Positions 1-11,857 of a stretch of DNA of 64,000 nucleotides are shown piece after piece. The notes beneath the pieces are model-generated. The model did no database searches. It was not told where the DNA came from and saw only the letters and a list, made by a program, of their open reading frames with translations. Within the stretch, counting starts at the first letter, position 1; each line of letters opens with the position of its first letter. The DNA is from Pholiota molesta. Lineage: Eukaryota; Basidiomycota; Agaricomycetes; Agaricales; Strophariaceae. The translations under genes were made by a program, and so were the position numbers. The stretch is taken from NCBI GenBank assembly GCA_014925825.1, contig JACGCK010000080.1, positions 62,001-126,000 on the forward strand. The letters are read 5' to 3'.

Positions 1-1
1 C

Positions 2-789
2 GCAGAAAAAGTTAGGTACATAAGCGGTGCAAAATCTCAATCCCAGAAGGCGTTCTATTCTGTGTTTGGTCATGCACTATGGTGCGAACCAGATCCCAAC
101 TGGTCTACTCGATTTCATTCGTTCGATTTGAAGATCAGTGATTTGGACTGTTTGAAGATAGCGCCAAAGATCATCGAGGGGTGGGGTTTTGATCCGAGAG
201 TGACAACCGCCCGTCAGATGGATGAGCTGGACCCGGTCTTCGAGTGTCAACAGTGTAGCTCATGTGAAAAGGGGTCTGCAACGATGACCTGGGTTGCGGC
301 GGTAAGCATTCTTTTCTTCCGGAGATTCGAGCATGCCAACAATATTATATTCTGCATTAGCTCCATCACCAACATTGGTCATACGGAAATTCTCCACAAA
401 TTACTGCCTTGAGAATACTTGGAGAACCCAAGGCCATCGAAGTCCGAGAACGCATCAAGTATGAAGAGTTAAAAAGGAATTACCAAAATAAATCCAAGGT
501 TATATGCCCACATTGCAGATCTCTTGTTGATAATGTGACGCATTATCAAAAACACTTGATGGAAACGTACGTATTAACGCCCCTGTCACACAATTAATGA
601 TTAGGAACTGATACATGTTGGTTTTTTTCTAGACATGGAATATCCAAGTTCAAGTATGAGGAGGTAATTTTCTCACTCACGGACTATCAAATTATTCATG
701 AGTACCGCTTGTGGCCCCCTTTGGATGAAGGATCTGGTGATGAAGTTCGAAGCTTGATCGCTTCTGCTTCGTCCTCTAGAAAATTTTGA
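2..789 (+). CDS. F-box-associated hypothetical protein, C-terminal part
   Basis: The reading frame is open at the left edge, so the N-terminus lies outside. Exons 2-301, 361-566 and 634-789 join in frame through GT-AG introns and end at TGA 787-789. The product has a tryptophan-rich stretch (EPDPNWSTRF), the run MDELDPVFECQQCSSCEKG and a C-terminal ICPHC...H zinc-like cluster. This arrangement is common in the C-terminal part of Agaricomycete proteins that begin with an F-box; the F-box itself is not visible here, so the family call is from recall. If right, it would be a substrate receptor of an SCF ubiquitin ligase. No frameshift is seen. The 3' end is followed directly by the old direct repeat at 828. 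Confidence 0.6.
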
Positions 790-827
790 AAGCTCAGAGT
801 ATTTTCTTGACGGCTTGTTTGATACTC

Positions 828-1045
828 AGATAGTCTACTAATTGACACTGGTACCTTGATCCCAATTTCATTTTCCCCCTTCTAAGTTCTGGCGAAGGGG
901 CTTCCATCCGCCGAAAGTGACTACACCAGTCCGGGGATTTATAAGAACGCGTAGTTGGATTTAGACAGACACCAATTAAGTACCCCTTATCTGACGGACT
1001 TTGTGTGATTACTGTATATCATTTGAGAATGGATTCAATATTCAA
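828..1045 (+). repeat. diverged direct repeat, left copy
   Basis: About 215 bases align by eye with 3790-4015 in the same orientation, sharing blocks such as TAGTCTACTAA, GCCGAAA, CACGTAGT/CGCGTAGT and CCCCTTATCTGAC/CCCCCTATCTGAC. Identity is roughly two thirds. The two copies bracket repeat copy A. Confidence 0.6.
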
Positions 1046-1194
1046 CATTCATGGGGTGGTGGCAGCAGGGGTTCGACGGACTATAAAATGTCTATAAGTT
1101 CTCCCCCTCGACAATCAGCGGTGCCAGCTTTCCGAACACGTTTGCGAGAGAATACATCACCCCAGAGAGCTCGACTTGTTGCTCATCAAGGTTG

Positions 1195-3680
1195 AAGTCA
1201 CACAGGTGTCAGGCGCCGTAGCGCATTGGCCCCTTTCGGGGGTAGACTTCATGTATTGATGATGACGTTGTAATAAAAAATTGAATGTAAAGATAGGTTG
1301 AAAACATTGCCACCTTAACATTTTCGTATTACCATCGCAGAATTCTGCTCCTCATGCCCGAATTATCATGAGCCAGAGGAGCCTGCTCCGTGCGTTTATT
1401 TTCCACCCCGGAGGGTGAGGGTGGAAGGGTCCCTTCGACACTGCGCAACAAAGGCGAGGCGAGACGGCGCTCACCCGGCTATACCAACACAGCAGGATCT
1501 CGTAAGACTCTGGCGGTAGCCGGGAATATTGCCTTCGGCCAGGGACTGCAAGAGTCCTAGGCCTCAATCCGTCACGTTTTCTGAAGGTCCCAACGTCTTT
1601 TCGAATTCCTATGATGGCTGACAGGAGGCAATGAACGAGTGGGAAAGATGATAAAAAGGAGAATAAAATGGTGGTAGAGAAATTGAAAGCTGAACGGGAT
1701 TGAGCAAGCGAAACAGACGCGTTATCATCTAGGACATTGAATGCATTAGAATAGATAGGATGAAAGGATAAAGAAAGAGCGTACCTGTAAAGTCTGCTGC
1801 ACCTGCTGGTTCACGCCTTACCTCATTGATCATGATCTGTATGAAATGTTAGCTGGTAGAAAAAAAGGAGGGGACGATAAAGGCCGAATTAATGATAGAT
1901 CTACACGAGCGAACTGATTAGAAAGGCCGACGGAGCATCGTAAGCACTTACGGTGGAGCCATCATCGTCCGCTACGCACAATTAGCATTGAGTGTGCGAC
2001 ACGTTTCCGTGATTTTGGTGGCGTAGCCAAGAAGGCGTATGCCAGTGGTACTTGGGTAGGGGTGCATGCAGAACCGTCTGAGGTTAGCAGACTAGTCCAA
2101 TGCTGCAACAACAAGTGTTAGAGATCTTCAGGCATCGAATGACGAGACATGAGTACTGACGATGAGTGCATGATCACCCGCCCGGAACGACGACCAGTCT
2201 TTTTAGTGAGTTGGCAGTGGACATGGGCGATATGGTATGCGGTAAGGAGTGATGGTTTGATAGAACCACCCTGTGCAAAAGCGTCTCGAAACCCGAGATG
2301 GTCGTCGTTTGAGGTAAAGAGAGGACGAGGGTAGCAGGGGGTTTATATAGATTTCTGAGCGGATGGTCCTGTTTGGCTCCAGCATCGTCCCAAGCGAGTG
2401 GCTCACTGGGCTACGTAGCAGCGAACGAGGCATGTGGTCGCATACCAGCCGACCCACGGAATTTCCTAGAGAACCATAAAAGGTGTTTTCAAGCAAAGGA
2501 TTTGACGAGTTTCAGGGAGGTTCCGGTGCATCTAAGGCGGCCATGGAGTGGGATTGCGCCGCCCGGGCTCTATCCTGCTCGAAATGGACAAAGGAGACGA
2601 AGGGTCCAGTGTCGCGGACATCAAAATTTCATCGATAAGATGCAGAAGCCGTGGGCGCTGCGCTTGCATTGATGAAAAACATATAGACAAAGACCCCGCT
2701 GTCTACGGTTGGGCTAGACCGACAGAATCCTGTTGGGAGCTCCATTTTCGGGCATACTAAATATCAAGGGGACAGAATACAAGGAAGGCCCTAATATGAC
2801 TCCGTAGATATGGCCCCTAAGAGCCGAGAAATAGTCGACACTTCTACTAGTTTCTAGTCATCCGAGAGATAGAGACAGTTCCACATGTCGTTCGGAGCCC
2901 GAAACCCAAGATATCCGCAGAGTCGGAACATGAGAGTATTGACTAGGCCATACACCGGGATGCCTAAGTAGTAAGCCTCTAGGTTCACGACGAAGTCTTG
3001 ACGGAGGTGCTTCAGGGTGACATTTTCTGTGGTTTTTGACAGAGTTAGACGTGCTTATAGAGGGACATAAGCTTCACAAGGTAAGATCAAGCGTGTCGCC
3101 GAGATAGGCTCTCAAGGGATGAATGGTGTGAGGAACCAAGATACGCAAGTCCGATAGGTGTGGGCGTCCACTGTGTATGGGACACTGAAGACCTTTGGCT
3201 ACGGATGCTAACGTGGTCGATCTATCGTTGTCGTTTCTTTTGAGAGGTTGCTTGGTGCTTCTGTGCCACGTTCGCGGTCGTGTTCCAAAGCCTTCTGCTT
3301 CTGACGAACTGCGGGTAGATCCTAGATAGTGCCGTGGTCATTGTATTGGGAAGCTGGAGCTGAGGTAAAATATTCAAATACCTCGGAGGATCGCCTACAG
3401 AGTCCAGACGAAGACGGTGATGGTCAAAATTGGCGAAACAATCTCTGGACAATCTTGAAGGAATCATGTTTGAGCACCTGGGTGAAACCTCTGAAGCACA
3501 ATGCCGAATGATTCTTCAGATCAGTGAAGTCAAACTCCAGCAAGGCCGAAGTCGTTTGGCTTTTGCGAGTCACAGCTTCACAGCACAGGGTTGGCGCAAG
3601 GACGCGTCTGGCAATTGTTTGGCAACAGCCACTATGGCTTCCGGTCGCGTTCACCGGACCGGACCGGCAGTCCTTGGGCA
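1195..3680 (-). repeat. dispersed 2.5-kb repeat, copy A
   Basis: This stretch is the reverse complement of two other copies in the window (B: 51621-53800 plus a stub at 38040-38112; C: 55015-57490). The most alike part is the end near 1205-1620, nearly identical in all three, with the hairpin CCCCTTTCGGGG and a core that reads as an open frame of about 70 codons. A TATA box (TATATAAA on the minus strand, 2342-2349) and downstream GT...CTAAC...AG intron-like segments are conserved. The far end (about 3185-3300) resembles exon 2 of the SET gene at 58 kb. I see no transposase. It could be a non-autonomous element or a segmental duplication. Confidence 0.75.
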
Positions 3681-3789
3681 GGGGCAGAAACAATTCAATG
3701 TCAACGACGAACGTACGCTTCAAAACCACACTTGACACTACCCGTCCGACTGACTTTGTCCTACATAACGGTACCCAAAGTCAGCCATA

Positions 3790-4015
3790 CCCGCCTAGTC
3801 TACTAAATGTCAACCTCGATCCCTCTTTCATGTTTTTGCCTCTTGTTAGTCTTGTAGCAGGGAACTTCCTTGCGCCGAAAAGTTAAAACTACTACGCCAG
3901 TCCCGCAATAAGTACTACAAGAACACGTAGTGAAATTGAAACTGAGACTATTCACCCCCTATCTGACTGACTTTATGAGGTATACCGTTTGACAATGATT
4001 GAGGAATGTTTGAGG
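3790..4015 (+). repeat. diverged direct repeat, right copy
   Basis: Partner of 828-1045 in the same orientation, with repeat copy A between them. The divergence shows this is an old duplication. The partner spacing of about 2.75 kb would suit long terminal repeats, but copies B and C of the repeat do not have such flanks. Confidence 0.6.
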
Positions 4016-4560
4016 ACGCCAAATGCAACAAAGGGATAGCGTACACAACTGCTTCACAGCAATTATTCAAACCTAGGATACTGCAAGACCTCGAAAAAAT
4101 CGAATGCCATTACAAATGCATGACGAACAATTTGAAAGCAAAACACAAGGCAAAATTCAAAGAAAATCATGTGTCGCAGCAAATCCACCAATGGCAGCAA
4201 GGGAAGGAACCAAAACGTAGAATGCCCATCCCTGAAGTAGAATAAGTCCGTGAAGAGCGCCACTAGTGTACTCAGCTACAACGAATTCCACCATGGATTG
4301 CCTAATGGCAATGGCGGGTTTGCTTGATTTGCTTGAAGGCTCGGGCATACCCCGCGCATGCATGACCGACTCCGAGCAATGCTTATTTTATCCACTTTCG
4401 GACAGTAGATATCGTTGGGCTGATGACCACGTTTTGCGAAAGATGACATTACATTGCACTAACGCCATGCCTGCGCTCGGACCTATGTAGCTGCCGGACC
4501 AAGGTGGTGGCCACCTTGCTGGAATACCTCGAATATGAGTTGCTTGGGGTGTTTCATAGA
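4016..4560. other. intergenic, no supported gene
   Basis: Short open frames occur (for example 4006-4245 and 4266-4490), but they show no family resemblance, no convincing splice structure and no domain. I see nothing else here. Confidence 0.5.
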
Positions 4561-4564
4561 TATG

Positions 4565-4571
4565 ATATATA
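4565..4571 (+). promoter_or_regulatory. TATA box of the reductase gene
   Basis: TATATAA lies about 105 bases before the ATG at 4677, followed by a pyrimidine-rich stretch (CTTCCTCCTTCTC) of the kind that marks fungal transcription starts. Confidence 0.45.
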
Positions 4572-4676
4572 AGAATAGCGGAATTCTGCCATCTTGCATA
4601 GTACTATTTCGCACTTCCTCCTTCTCTAAAAACCAAGCGCTACTTATCAGCTCCTTTTTTTGAAAAGATCATTCAC

Positions 4677-6142
4677 ATGTCTGAACCTTTAGCACTTGTA
4701 TGTATATACCTCAAAGTCTTTGTTGGCGCAAAGGCTTCGACTGAACTCATTTTCCCACTAGGTCACTGGCATAACTGGCTTCATAGCCGGTTATGTCGCA
4801 TTGCAGCTATTAGAGGAGGGGTATCGGGTCCGCGGGTATGTTTCGAGTCCACATCCATACCCAAATTCTCACTGCTTTATTTTTCTCTCACTTTCACCGC
4901 GTTACCTAGAACCGCGAGAAAGTCCAAGTTCGGCAGACTCGCCTCCGTCAAAATCCCCGGACTAGAGTTCGTAGAAGTCGACGACGTGGCTACCGCTGAT
5001 CTCTCTGTGCCGCTCAAAGGTAAGCGCCAGAGTAAACATGTGCTTTTGGCGACATGACATTGACAATCGTACGCGTTAGATGTTGATGTGGTCATGCATG
5101 TCGCGGCTCCGCTTCCCGGAAGGACGAGCATCGAGGACACAATAAGCGTCGGTGGTTTCATGTATGACTGCTGGCTGGATGTTCTGACAATCACCTTCTG
5201 CAGAGTGCCCTCGAAGGCACGCTCAACATCGTGCGCCAAGCCGAACAGCTCGGCATACGCAAAATGGTCATTACTGCCACTTTTGGGAATGTACTTGATC
5301 GTAAGTCGGAATATCTCTTTATAGATGCCAAAACAAGAGACTGTTTCTAAAGGTCGTGTATAGCTTCGATGGATGACGGATATACTGGCGCTACTTTTGG
5401 GGAAGCTGGTATGCGACTACCATTAAAATGACCCTATTGAGTTTACCGGACTGAACTTTCGAAATAGATTGGGGTCACACGTCCCGGGAGGAAATAATAA
5501 AACGGGACAACCCGTTCTACACGTACTTTGCTGCCAAGAATCTCGCTGAAAAAGCGCTCTGGGAATTCGCGAAAGCGCATCCCCACGTTGACATTGCCAC
5601 CGGTAAGCCACCAGTGCACCACCATCGCTCCTGCGTCCGTCATCACTCAACGTCCATCCATTATCCTAATAGTCCTTCCCGGCTTCGTCCACGGGCCATA
5701 CGCCAGAGGTCTGCCCCCGCCATCCGGCGTGCACGACCTCGGCTCCAACCTCCTCGTCTACCAGCTCATCAACGGCCAGTACCCGGGCGTCTTCCCGCCC
5801 TTCATCGTCGACGTGCGCGACATCGCCCTCGCCCACGTCCGCGCCCTCGCCCTGCCGCCCTCGGCGCCGGCCGACATAGGCGCGAAGCGCTTCCTCGTGA
5901 ACGGCGGGAACCTCCCGTGGCCGGAGACCGCCGCGGCGGTGCAGAAGACGCGGCGCGAGGCGAACGACGCCGCGCTAGAGGGCTTCGCAGCCCTGCCTGG
6001 GCCGGCGTCGGTTTTGGATACGATGCGCGCGCGGAAGATCTTGGGCATGGAGTTTAGGGATCCGCTCCAGTCGATCTTGGATGCGGTGGATGATTTGCTT
6101 GTACTGCAGAAGACGTGGGATGCAGCGCCGGCACAGAATTGA
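4677..6142 (+). CDS. NAD(P)-dependent epimerase / dihydroflavonol-4-reductase-like protein
   Basis: Extended short-chain dehydrogenase of the dihydroflavonol-reductase/3-beta-HSD type, a cytosolic NAD(P)H-linked carbonyl reductase or epimerase; the substrate cannot be told. Eight exons (4677-4697, 4762-4835, 4910-5019, 5080-5147, 5204-5300, 5364-5408, 5468-5602, 5673-6142) join in frame to 339 residues, the usual family length. Visible motifs are the Rossmann glycine motif VTGITGFIAGYVA near residue 8, a DVVMHVAAPLP strand, and the catalytic YxxxK as YTYFAAK, followed by FVHGPYARG. Exon 4 uses the less common donor GTCGGT. The last exon is markedly GC-rich compared with the first seven. No defects are seen. 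The next gene lies tail-to-tail 153 bases away. Confidence 0.85.
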
Positions 6143-6295
6143 CCCATGGAGTTTACTCTGGTACTTTCAACGCAGAGTGGGGTGGGTGTATTTGTATCGT
6201 GATTGTAATACTTTATTAGATCTTCTGTCGTTTGAAGGCATATTTTCAAGCAACTTGTATACTTTGACTTATGGTCTAAAGTCTAATATACAAAT

Positions 6296-8610
6296 CTAGG
6301 ATATATCCCTCGTTTGTTCAATCAACGAGCGGGAACAAACACTTCGGGGGTTCATAGAAAATTTGAAGGGTAACGGATGGCTAAGTTTACATCACAAAAT
6401 AATGAGCATATATTCAGCCATACCAAGGACGTACGCACCATATCATTCCTTTCGACGAGAACGCAGGCTCTACCTTGATGGGATGACCGTATTCATCTAA
6501 TGCCGGACAGATATCAAACACACTCAATATACTTGCGATGGATATCCAGACTTGGGCATCGCCCATATGCCGTCCGGGACAGAACCTGCGGCCATGCCCG
6601 AAAGCCACAGAGAGAGGGTCGGTTGGGGAGAGATGTTGCCATTCTCCCTTGTCTCCATCGCCTAAGAATCGATCTGGATTGAAGCGGGTAGGCTCTGGAT
6701 AGGCTTTTGGGTCGTGTAGAATTCTCCTGTATGCGAGTCGGGTCATTACGAGTAGAATGGGAATGTTGCGGAAGGAAATACAGACCAAGAGTTTCCAACT
6801 ACAATGGTACCCGCAGGAATAAAATAGTCTCTGAATTCGTCCTCCCGTCTTGTCATGTGTGGAAGGCCTGGTGGTAAATGAACACAGAATACGCCTGGCT
6901 CTTAAAAAATTGTCGACTGACCAAGAGGTGCAACGGGGTTCCAGCTGAGGGTAAATGGCTTCATTATCAGATTATACAAATTAGAGATGAAAGTAGTTCC
7001 TACCGCAGAACCTCCTTAATGATTGCATTTATGTACGGAAGCTTCGTGCGATCGCTGAACTCTGGCAACCTCTCATGTCCGACTACGCGATCAAGTTCTT
7101 CCTGAGCCTTGATTTGAACTTCCGGGTGAGTGACAATGGCGAGAATAAACGATGCCAGAGTTGATACGGTCTATGGTTATCGATTTAAAGCCAAAGCTAT
7201 GTTCGAAATAATGATTTCGACATACGCTTTCCGCAGAGGCTAAAGAAGAAGAAAGATTGATATCAAAGACATCGGAAGATTTCACAAAATATGCACCTGC
7301 ATAAGTTAACCCTGCGCAGTTTCTAATGGCCTCAATTTCATCTTCAACCTTCTCTTTATTTTCAAGCTCATTAAGGAGCGCCGACACAAACGAGGGACGC
7401 GCAACCCCGGTTTTCTATATAGATTGTTTAATTTGGAAAGGAGAGACAGCTCGTGAATATCGACGCACCATCTCATGAACGACAGTGGCGAACGGTGCAT
7501 CTTTCATTTGCATTACGGCCGCATGCCATTCACGCGCCTTACGCTTGAACGATGCGCCAGGGACCCATTCACTACGCTCGAATGGATAAGTAGAAGGGTG
7601 TGTCATGATGGCGAATAGACGTACGGGACATATTTAACTAAAGTATAAAATTTCATATGAATTGGTCACGTTAGGAGTAACGAGCTGGATAACTTACGCC
7701 AGGGAAGCAGATCTACTAGAAAGGCACCAGGACTCGCCGCTTGACCCACTCCTTCAAGTGCTTTTTCTGCCATTGCAATGTAGCGGTCTTCTTTATCCTC
7801 TATATCGATCCCGTAGGTTATGCTCATCATCACGGCTGCGGCATTGCTAGAGGGTGGTAAGTATAAACCATCTGTTATCCGATGGCGACAGGGCCGTATG
7901 CAACTCACTGGCGTAAATGGTGATCAAGGTTCTCAGGAGATTCAAGCAGGCGGCGAAGGAGTGCGTGCGCTTCTTTTTTCTGTATATCCCAATACCTTGG
8001 AGCGATGGACGGCTGAAATTGGCTATGGAACATACGACGGAGCCGTTTCCATTGGTCACCTGAGAAGCATGATTATGCTGTTCTTATACTGGTTAAATCG
8101 AGAGTCTGACCGTATCGCATATGCGCAAAGCTAAAGGACCAGCCCATCCTAGAAAAGCGTGAGCCGGACTCAGAAACCACAAGGGAATTCTAAGACACAC
8201 AATTCGCTGCTCATGGTTGAGTAAGGCCGGTCCGAATAGTTTTCCGAGCGCTTATCGAAGAGCTCATTCGCAGTATCGAAGGAGTTAAGGAACAATAGAT
8301 GTTTTCCGAAAGCACTTAGAAATACCACATCGCCTATTTACAATGATCAGAATAGATATTAATGAGAAAATTAAAGGATTGCGCACCAAATTTGTCTGCG
8401 AGACGTTGGTACACAATAGTCTCGTTGTTGCCGGCGATATCAAGCATGTTGCCTATAATCGGGAGCGGTTTGGGCCCAGGTGGATATGGAAGGCGTCGAG
8501 GGTTAATGAGCCGTTGATTGCGTCGTTTCCAGTATCAAATATGCACAGAGTACTACAGAGAAGAGAGCGAGAGCATGGTACAATGAGACATCCTTTGACA
8601 TGGAAAACAT
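6296..8610 (-). pseudogene. cytochrome P450 pseudogene, inverted paralogue of the P450 at 30443
   Basis: Haem-thiolate monooxygenase of the fungal microsomal type. Reading the minus strand from ATG at 8610, the membrane anchor (MFSMSKDVSLYH...) is followed by a two-base deletion near 8530, compared with the paralogue. This gives an in-frame TAA at 8503-8505 just before the proline-rich hinge. All downstream exons keep their splice sites and frame: ExxR as KEVLRW, PTRFNPDRF, haem loop FGHGRRFCPGRH, and a last exon ending at TAG 6296-6298. The I-helix reads ASAEST where the paralogue has AGAEST. The single disabling lesion with everything else conserved suggests recent loss. A sequencing error is the alternative. 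Confidence 0.85.
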
Positions 8611-8668
8611 AGAAGGACTGCAGAAGAATAGTGGGGAGAAGTGAGGTGCGCATACTGAAATCCTGCTC

Positions 8669-8676
8669 TTTATATA
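8669..8676 (-). promoter_or_regulatory. TATA box of the P450 pseudogene
   Basis: TATATAAA on the minus strand, followed by AGAGCAGG; the paralogue at 30379 has the same context, ATATAAAGAGCATG. Its position supports the start at 8610. Confidence 0.5.
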
Positions 8677-9410
8677 TGGGGATCGACCACGGAATAGCGC
8701 CCCTTTTTGACATAGAAAACAGTTATCATATATTATGCTATTCAATAGAGAAAGACGTGGTTAAAGCGCCCTTAGATTATTTGGTTTAGCGATCGATGCC
8801 AGAGCATCACGGAGGAGGACATCGGGCATCAACGGCCTGGATGTCATGAGATATCCTGATTCAAGGTACAAAGTCCAGTCATATAACGTTGACAGTAGAG
8901 AGAGTGTAAGATATCATTCATAGGAGCTCCAAAGGCGGAAAGGACAGAAGTATACGAGGCAGCAAGTCGTTACAGCTCACGCGCCACAAGATATATACAC
9001 ACGTACCATTCCGAAGCCCTATTGTTTGAGAGGGTTGCGTTGAACCCTTCACGAGCGCCCAATCTAATTCGTAAAAAACCATGACACGTGTACTTATCCT
9101 CCACAGAGCCTTCCATTCAAATTTGGAAGTTGGACTTCTTCATTACCGAAACGTTCTTCTCGGATCAGATGCAAGGCGCGATCAAGTCGCGATAGTACCT
9201 TGTGACATAGAGATAGAAGCTGGCGGAGACAATGCTGGGAAGGGCAGGTATCCAGCCAAGATAGACAAGAGGCATGAAAACAAAGAGCGATTGGAACATG
9301 AAGGGAAGAAGCAAGATTGCTGAGCGGAGGTCGAAGCGTTGCACAAATTTTGGATACCATCAATCGCATCACGTGCCAGCTGCGTTGGGCGCCTAATATT
9401 CGGCTTAACA

Positions 9411-10459
9411 AGTTGTCTAGTCCAATACCTAAATTGAAGCCTGTAGCCTAAGGCTTGAATATATATCATAAATGGACCTATACACATTCCGATGGAAATA
9501 AATTCAATGGAGAGTGCATTCCTTACATCATTACTTGTCGCCGCTACTCTCGGTGAACTGCGTTGCAACTGCGTTGTATTATCAAAGTATTACCGCACAT
9601 CCCTAAATTACCCCCAAAAAATACCTCCTGATATAAATATGAATGCACGCCCAGCAGAAAAAAAGCCCCATACCAAAATTTTTGAACGAGAAGACGATAC
9701 ATTGAGCAAATCGAAAAGATAATTTACGCTACAATAACGAAAACCCCTCTTCTGCACCGAGCACCTCGATTATCGCGGCTGTAGCACTGATGACCAGACC
9801 CAATGTCCCCGCCGACAATGCAGAGAATGTGGCAAAGGTGGGAAAAGGCTTCTGCCTCCCAAGTTGATCCCGGGGAGTTCGTCAGCGTTCTCTCAAGCTT
9901 GGCTTTTCCGTTCGATAAGCGCGCCTTGTGCTTTGGATGCAGGCTCAGAAGGAGAGGATCGACATTCCCATGAAGGAGCCGGAGAAGCTTGCTACAGCCT
10001 CGTTTAAGCCGCTGGCCTTGATTTCTGGCAAACTTTTGCAGGAACCATGGAGGGCGATGAGGAAATCAGCCAAGCCACCGCTTCGTCGTTCAATTCTGTG
10101 TGCATATTAATGTCTTGGGTAATTTAATTCGCCAGACAGGAGTTTGAATCGGCAAAGGTCCGCATCGTCCATAAACTGTAACTGACAAATATGAAGGGAG
10201 GTAATAGTGAGCAAGACAAGACGTACAACATCGCAGTAAGATCACAAAATATGCCACCTGGTCGCTTGCATCTCTTCGATATTAAATAATTGTGAAGTTC
10301 TGCCTGAGCACGGTGAATAACATATATACAACAGAATAAAGATACACCAGGCGATGGAAGTGTACAAAAAAAACGAGAAGCGTTGAAACAAAAAGATTAC
10401 ATATACCATGTGCAGTAACACAACGTTAGATACACACGTAAGTCCACAAAAGACACAGT
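9411..10459. other. decayed region, possible gene remnant on the minus strand
   Basis: Minus-strand pieces between about 9740 and 10110 look coding but are broken by stops and frame changes: one runs FPTFATFSALSAGTLGLVIS, another DFLIALHGSCKSLPEIKAS. The stretch before them (9490-9730) is AT-rich. I do not recognise the family. From 10120 to 10459 it is probably the 3' UTR of the next gene. Confidence 0.35.
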
Positions 10460-11857
10460 TCACGTCAACGAGAACCCTCCAAAATCTAAGAACGCCTCTT
10501 CCATAGATATCTTGCGCACCACCAGCGCCTCGACGATCAATCTCGGCTGCGCTTTCTGCCCCTCGTCGTCCGCCATGAGCGCACCGACCATCCCGCTGAT
10601 CGCGGCGGCATCGACGTCCAGGTGCGATTCGCCCGTCGACGTCGCGGAGAATGTGGGGAAGGACGGCACGGCGGTCATCGGGGTCGCGAATACGTCGTCG
10701 TCGTCGTCGTCCGCTGCGAGGTCGATGGTGGCGGTGTCCGCGGTGTCGTCGGCTGGTGCGGGTTCGTCGACGAGGCCGACGTGAAGGGTTTCAAGGCCGC
10801 TGACGAGTTTGTCGGTCTCGGATTCGACCACGAGTTTGACTGTTTCTTGGCGGGATAATTCGGCGGCAGGTTCGATTGCTTGGCTTGCGCGGGCCTCCAG
10901 GGCCTTCCGTTTCTCTTCTCTGCGTCTGTCTCTTCCCTGCCTTCGAAGGTGGCCTTTCGTCGTTTCATTCGTCTCCTCGCCTGCGATTTGCGTCTGTTCA
11001 GCGTTTGTGGGCGCTGTTTTCCCAGAAGAACTCAGCATGCTGAGATGCTTGTGCTTCTTCACCCTCTTGTTCTTTCCCCCGGTCGAATGCGCGTAATGGG
11101 GGTGGTTGTGTATCCGCGTTCGCACAGGACGAGGCTTGAAGACGGAAGATATCTCGAGATCAATGGAGAAGCGAGTCTGGGAGCTCGGAGCTGCGAGACG
11201 CTCGTCATCCGCCGCAAAATCCTCGGACTCGGGGTCCATAGCGAAAACTCCGCTGGCGCTGCCCTTCTCCAGGATGACTGTCACCGACAGGTCCTCCACG
11301 TCCGTCCCAGTCAGCGACTCCAGCTCCGTCTCCGTCGTCGTCCCCGTCGAGTACCCGTCCTCCACCGACGCCGCCCCCGCCGTGCGGCGCCCGCTCCCGA
11401 GCGCCCACTCGCCGCTGCGCTTCGTCGCGAGGCTCGCCATCCCCGCGGGCACCTCGATCTCCTTCACGACGATGACGCTCGCGCCGATCTCGCCCGCCAT
11501 CATCTCGAGCGTCTCCAGGCTCTGCTCGAGCTCCGCGCGCGGCAGCCCGATGAGGTCCCCGGAGTCCGCGACGCCGAGCTCGTAGTACGCCTGCCCGCCG
11601 CCCTCGAGCAGGCGCCACTTCATCTGCGTGACGAGCCGCGCGAAGCGCGCGGGCGACGGGTCGAGGAGCTGCAGCTTGTACTCGACGTTCCCGTCGTCCG
11701 CCTCGGGGACGAGCCGCGGGAGGAGCTCCGCGGCGAGGGGGCTGGGGGTGTGCGCCGCGCGCGGCGGGTGGTTTGGGATGGGGGAGGGCGGGCTGGAGAT
11801 GAGGTTGTCCCATGGGCTCGGGACGCGGGGGCTCTCGGACTCGGATTCGCCAAACAT
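10460..11857 (-). CDS. GTPBP1/2 N-terminal-domain-like protein without a GTPase domain
   Basis: A single uninterrupted reading frame of 465 codons. Residues of about 58-135 (VEYKLQLLDPSPARFARLV, then MKWRLLEGGGQAYYELGVAD and an ETLEMMAGEIGASVIVVKEI helix-strand) resemble the region that precedes the G domain in GTP-binding proteins 1 and 2. No P-loop (GxxxxGKS/T), DxxG or NKxD motif follows. Instead there is a long polar, low-complexity part with a basic stretch (GGKNKRVKKHKHL), a charged helix (RRQGRDRRREEKRKA) and a DDDDDD run, ending in the hydrophobic-acidic tail RKISMEEAFLDFGGFSLT. Its role is unknown; binding to the translation or RNA-decay machinery would fit the family but is inference. 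GC content is high and no intron is needed. Confidence 0.65.
   Translation of the reverse strand: MFGESESESPRVPSPWDNLISSPPSPIPNHPPRAAHTPSPLAAELLPRLVPEADDGNVEYKLQLLDPSPARFARLVTQMKWRLLEGGGQAYYELGVADSGDLIGLPRAELEQSLETLEMMAGEIGASVIVVKEIEVPAGMASLATKRSGEWALGSGRRTAGAASVEDGYSTGTTTETELESLTGTDVEDLSVTVILEKGSASGVFAMDPESEDFAADDERLAAPSSQTRFSIDLEISSVFKPRPVRTRIHNHPHYAHSTGGKNKRVKKHKHLSMLSSSGKTAPTNAEQTQIAGEETNETTKGHLRRQGRDRRREEKRKALEARASQAIEPAAELSRQETVKLVVESETDKLVSGLETLHVGLVDEPAPADDTADTATIDLAADDDDDDVFATPMTAVPSFPTFSATSTGESHLDVDAAAISGMVGALMADDEGQKAQPRLIVEALVVRKISMEEAFLDFGGFSLT

Larger units (their letters stand above)
6296..9410 (-). repeat. inverted P450 segmental duplication, copy 1
   Basis: The P450 pseudogene plus about 800 bases upstream matches 29690-32746 in opposite orientation. 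The upstream part shares the TATA region, a segment around CGCTAAACC, and a piece reading LLLP.MFQS. Similarity fades beyond about 9410. Confidence 0.7.

Noticed and set aside
2373..2672. 99-codon frame in repeat copy A, also open in copy B
   Set aside because: The same frame has a stop in copy C, so it is not maintained.
4006..4245. 79-codon lysine-rich frame before the reductase gene
   Set aside because: No homologue recognised, no promoter or intron logic.
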